A DNA stretch of 64,000 nucleotides from Flavobacterium daejeonense DSM 17708 (GTDB lineage Bacteria > Bacteroidota > Bacteroidia > Flavobacteriales > Flavobacteriaceae): NCBI RefSeq assembly GCF_000425425.1, contig NZ_AUDK01000018.1, positions 40,983 to 104,982 of the forward strand. The letters are read 5' to 3'. The first letter of the stretch is position 1. Every line of letters starts with the position of its first letter. Positions 61,846 through 64,000 of the stretch are shown one piece after another. Below the pieces are notes generated by a model, which was not told the origin of the DNA, made no database searches, and saw only the letters and a program-made list of their open reading frames with translations. The position numbers and the translations under genes were made by a program.

Positions 61846-63024
61846 ATGAATTTATTAAGAAGTTGTGTTTTAGGATTGGCTGTTATTACGACAGCAGGAC
61901 TTTCTGTTCAGTGTAAAGGAGATAAAAAAGAAAATCAAGAGCAAAGCGTTGTTCAAAAAGACAGTGTGAGTATTGAGAAATCAGAGTATGGTACTACTGC
62001 TAAAGGAGAAAAGATTGAAAGCTATAAGCTGAAAAATCAAAAAGGAATGGAAGTAGATATTATGACATATGGTGGAATTATCACTTCTTTAAAAGTGCCA
62101 AACAAAGCAGGTGTTTCTGAAGATGTGGTACTTGGTTTTAATAATTTCGAACAATACACTAAAGATAATCCGTTTTTTGGAGCTTTAATTGGTAGATATG
62201 GTAACCGTATTGGAAAAGCGAAGTTTTCATTGGATGGAGTTGAATACAAATTGGCTGTTAATGACGGTCCTAATAGTTTGCACGGTGGACCAATGGGTTT
62301 TCATAAAGTTATTTGGACGGCTGTTGAAGCTAAAGGTGGAGCTGATGGCGTTTTAAAGTTAAAGTATGTTTCAAAAGATATGGAAGAAGGTTTTCCTGGA
62401 AACTTGACTGTTTTTGTAACTTATACTTTAAAGTCTGATAATACTTTAGAAGTAGCTTATGAAGCTACTACCGATAAAAAGACAGTGGTGAACTTGACTC
62501 AACATTCTTATTTCAATCTTTCAGGTGATTTTACAAGAACTATTTTGGATAACATAGTAACAATAGATGCTGATAAATTAGTTCCGGTTGATGAAACCTT
62601 AATTCCTACAGGAAAATTAGATGATGTTGCTAATACACCATTTGATTTCAGAACGCCAAAAGCGATTGGTAAAGATATTGAAGTGGCTAACGAGCAATTA
62701 AAAAGAGGTAAAGGTTACGATCACTGCTGGGTGTTGAATAACCAGGACAAAGGATTCCGTTTTGCAGCTTCAGTTTATGAGCCTGTAAGTGGAAGAGTTA
62801 TGGAAGTGTTTACTGATGAGCCGGGTATTCAGTTGTACACAGGGAATTTCTTAGACGGAACCTTGCCAACAAGAGACGGAAAAACCTATGCGCATAGAAC
62901 AGGTCTTTGTTTGGAAACTGAGCATTATCCGGATTCTCCAAATCAAAAAGATTTCCCTTCTACAGTTTTAAATCCTGGAGAAACTTATAAAACTAAAACA
63001 GCTTTTAAGTTTTCTACTAAATAA
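61846..63024 (+). CDS. galM: Aldose 1-epimerase (mutarotase), lipoprotein
   Basis: 392 residues. Signal with lipobox (LAVITTAGLSVQC, Cys near 24), so outside the cytoplasm. Family motifs NSLHGGPMGFHKVIW, QHSYFNLSG and YDHCWVLNN (catalytic His and the EPGIQLYTGNFLDG / LCLETEHYPDSPN Glu) are present. It would interconvert anomers of the arabinose or other sugar released by GH43/GH51 enzymes before uptake. Last gene of the locus. Confidence 0.92.
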   Translation: MNLLRSCVLGLAVITTAGLSVQCKGDKKENQEQSVVQKDSVSIEKSEYGTTAKGEKIESYKLKNQKGMEVDIMTYGGIITSLKVPNKAGVSEDVVLGFNNFEQYTKDNPFFGALIGRYGNRIGKAKFSLDGVEYKLAVNDGPNSLHGGPMGFHKVIWTAVEAKGGADGVLKLKYVSKDMEEGFPGNLTVFVTYTLKSDNTLEVAYEATTDKKTVVNLTQHSYFNLSGDFTRTILDNIVTIDADKLVPVDETLIPTGKLDDVANTPFDFRTPKAIGKDIEVANEQLKRGKGYDHCWVLNNQDKGFRFAASVYEPVSGRVMEVFTDEPGIQLYTGNFLDGTLPTRDGKTYAHRTGLCLETEHYPDSPNQKDFPSTVLNPGETYKTKTAFKFSTK

Positions 63025-63054
63025 TGTAGTAAACAGAGTTAGTTTAAACTATAC

Positions 63055-63088
63055 AGCCTGTCTCGTTCTAAATGAGACAGGCTTTTTT
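63055..63088 (+). terminator. Terminator after the arabinose locus
   Basis: Perfect 10-bp stem AGCCTGTCTC / GAGACAGGCT with a 9-nt loop and TTTTTT. Confidence 0.9.
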
Positions 63089-63134
63089 ATGTTCTTTAAA
63101 TTCGATACATATATAAGAGTATTTTTTTATTAGA

Positions 63135-63209
63135 AGCTATTCCTGCTATCCGCTACAATCTTTCCTGACTAAAGGTCGTCAGGAAAGGATTTCCGCTGCT
63201 ATCAGGGCT
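63135..63209. repeat. Flavobacterial structured intergenic repeat
   Basis: Starts AGCTATTCCTGCTATCCGCT and ends GCTATCAGGGCT. Inside, CTTTCCTGAC and GTCAGGAAAG form a hairpin (about 63169-63187). To my knowledge a similar block with varied hairpins is scattered through Flavobacterium genomes; this was not checked by search. Confidence 0.55.
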
Positions 63210-63300
63210 AGGTGATTTGTTTTTTTATAAGAGAATGTTGTTCTTAATGTATATAGGGAGAATAAAAAATGAGGATCAAACTTGATTATTGAATATTTCC

Positions 63301-63335
63301 CCTCCATTGGAGGGGTGCCCGTAGGGCGGGGTAGT
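63301..63335. repeat. CCCCTCC-ATT-GGAGGGG hairpin repeat
   Basis: Perfect stem CCCCTCC/GGAGGGG followed by GCCC-GTA-GGGC. A GC-rich island in AT-rich DNA, of a type I recall as a dispersed flavobacterial repeat. Confidence 0.5.
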
Positions 63336-63540
63336 TTTATAATTGATTTATTCTAACGTATTTGTACTCTAAATTCAAGGAAACCCCCTTAGTAAACCTC
63401 TGTGTTTTCTTAGCGCATCTTTGCGAAAAAGCCATAAAACACGGTATTTATCCATCTAAACTCCTACAAACCCCAAAATATTCAAAAAATAAGTTTCACG
63501 TTTTCAGTAGATTAAAAAAAAGATTAAAAATACTTTAAAA
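63336..63540. other. Intergenic region before the rRNA promoters
   Basis: About 200 bp without a supported gene. CTCTGTGTTTTCTTAGCG / CTTTGCGAAAAAGCC near 63400 resembles short dispersed motifs also seen near 12900 and 36810. Confidence 0.4.
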
Positions 63541-63546
63541 AAGTCA

Positions 63547-63576
63547 TTGTCAAAACGAATAAAGGTTCTACTTTTG
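63547..63576 (+). promoter_or_regulatory. rRNA-type promoter P1
   Basis: -33 TTG at 63547-63549 and -7 TACTTTTG at 63569-63576, spaced 19 bp, followed by CACCCGC. Confidence 0.7.
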
Positions 63577-63663
63577 CACCCGCAACAACGCAGACGTTCA
63601 TAAAAATACTGACAGACTAAAGAATCAAATTAGAAATTAATTTCTAAAAAAGGTTTAAAAAAG

Positions 63664-63695
63664 TTTGTGAGATTTAAAAACAGATGTTACATTTG
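63664..63695 (+). promoter_or_regulatory. rRNA-type promoter P2
   Basis: -33 TTTG at 63664-63667 and -7 TACATTTG at 63688-63695, spaced 20 bp, followed by CACCCCGC. Confidence 0.7.
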
Positions 63696-63788
63696 CACCC
63701 CGCAAACGAGCGACGTTCCTTGAGAGGCTGACAAGAAAAACGAAGAAAATGGAAAAGAAATTTTTCTAAAAAAAACTTCAAAAAAAGC

Positions 63789-63818
63789 TTGCCAGAAAGA
63801 AAAGAAGTTGTACTTTTG
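63789..63818 (+). promoter_or_regulatory. rRNA-type promoter P3
   Basis: -33 TTG at 63789-63791 and -7 TACTTTTG at 63811-63818, spaced 19 bp, followed by CACCCCGC. A 16S rRNA gene is expected just beyond the window. Confidence 0.7.
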
Positions 63819-63823
63819 CACCC

Positions 63824-63923
63824 CGCTTCGAGAAACACACCACGGTGTGAAAAAGAAGCGAAAATAATAAAAAGACACGTTCCTGGACATATTGAATTGA
63901 CAGCCGTCCCGATTACTCGGGAC
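63824..63923 (+). other. rRNA leader with hairpins
   Basis: CGCTTC/GAAGCG outside CACAC-CACG-GTGTG (63824-63860) and GTCCCGA-TTAC-TCGGGAC (63906-63923) can fold in the leader downstream of P3. They may be processing or antitermination structures; no boxA was recognised. Confidence 0.4.
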
Positions 63924-64000
63924 ATAAAAAATAAGAGTAATAGAATTGCAAGATTCGAATAAAACCGATAGTTAACTTGAGTCGCAATAATAAAAGAGAA

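Noticed and set aside
63674..63925. Two minus-strand ORFs of 67 and 83 residues
   Set aside because: They run through the rRNA promoters and leader; high Phe/Ser content is a by-product of A-rich sequence.
1..64000. CRISPR array, tRNA, IS element, prophage
   Set aside because: No regularly spaced repeats, cloverleaf with T-loop, transposase or phage genes were seen on reading through.

Overview
The window reads as chromosomal DNA of a Flavobacteriaceae member, most likely Flavobacterium. It is AT-rich, promoters carry the Bacteroidetes -7 element TAnnTTTG with few Shine-Dalgarno sites, and it holds a SusC/SusD pair with an ECF sigma/FecR anti-sigma, a Nudix-type AraR, cytochrome bd of the Bacteroidetes type and several flavobacterial intergenic repeats. 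No phage, IS element, CRISPR array or tRNA was seen. The window ends inside three tandem rRNA-type promoters, so a 16S gene probably starts just beyond position 64000 (inference).

Layout. 1-3007 (-): nirD (cut by the window edge) and nirB, assimilatory or ammonifying NADH nitrite reductase. 3337-5886 (-): arsenic operon arsR, DUF6428, arsC-type phosphatase, acr3. 6007-8070 (-): a small HMA-like protein and the ammonium pair glnK-amt. 8855-17113: housekeeping genes (SRPBCC protein, pyrE, Nudix hydrolase, DEAD-box helicase, PhnA-like, coaD, ddl, PASTA protein, rluD), with a DUF433/DUF5615 toxin-antitoxin pair between coaD and ddl; its toxin gene has an in-frame amber codon. 17190-23561: a GH28 pectinase, an AhpD-like protein with a Crp-like regulator, and a large hybrid histidine kinase. 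23558-30249 (-): a complete tripartite ABC-2 efflux operon (TetR, TolC, HlyD, two ATPases, two permeases).

30315-38969 is a sulfur/redox island: a persulfide-dioxygenase-like MBL-rhodanese protein, two DUF2892-like membrane proteins, an unusual thiopurine-methyltransferase-like enzyme fused to a CxxC heavy-metal domain, thioredoxin, DUF6132, cytochrome bd oxidase (cydAB), a ParE-type toxin-antitoxin pair, a TauE/SafE exporter, a Crp/Fnr regulator and a rhodanese. Two promoters in this island, for the MBL-rhodanese gene and for tauE, carry the same dyad GTGAC-N4-GTTAC, each exactly 33 bp from its -7 box. This is the geometry of a class II Fnr-type activator, and a Crp/Fnr gene sits next to one of the sites. 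It is the best candidate in the window for a little-described regulated system.

39012-40592 is a GapN-type dehydrogenase. 40673-63024 is an arabinan/arabinose utilisation locus: AraR, ECF sigma, FecR anti-sigma, STN-type SusC, SusD, four GH43 and two GH51 enzymes, then araB, araD, a small lipoprotein, araA and an aldose 1-epimerase. A perfect 37-bp palindrome covers the -33 region of araB, and four weaker copies of its core AGTGT-N7-ACACT lie upstream of araR, between sigma and anti-sigma, at the first GH51 promoter and before the second GH51 gene. Together they suggest one AraR regulon that also feeds into the sigma/anti-sigma switch. No arabinose transporter is visible in the window. 63025-64000 holds dispersed flavobacterial repeats and the rRNA promoter array.
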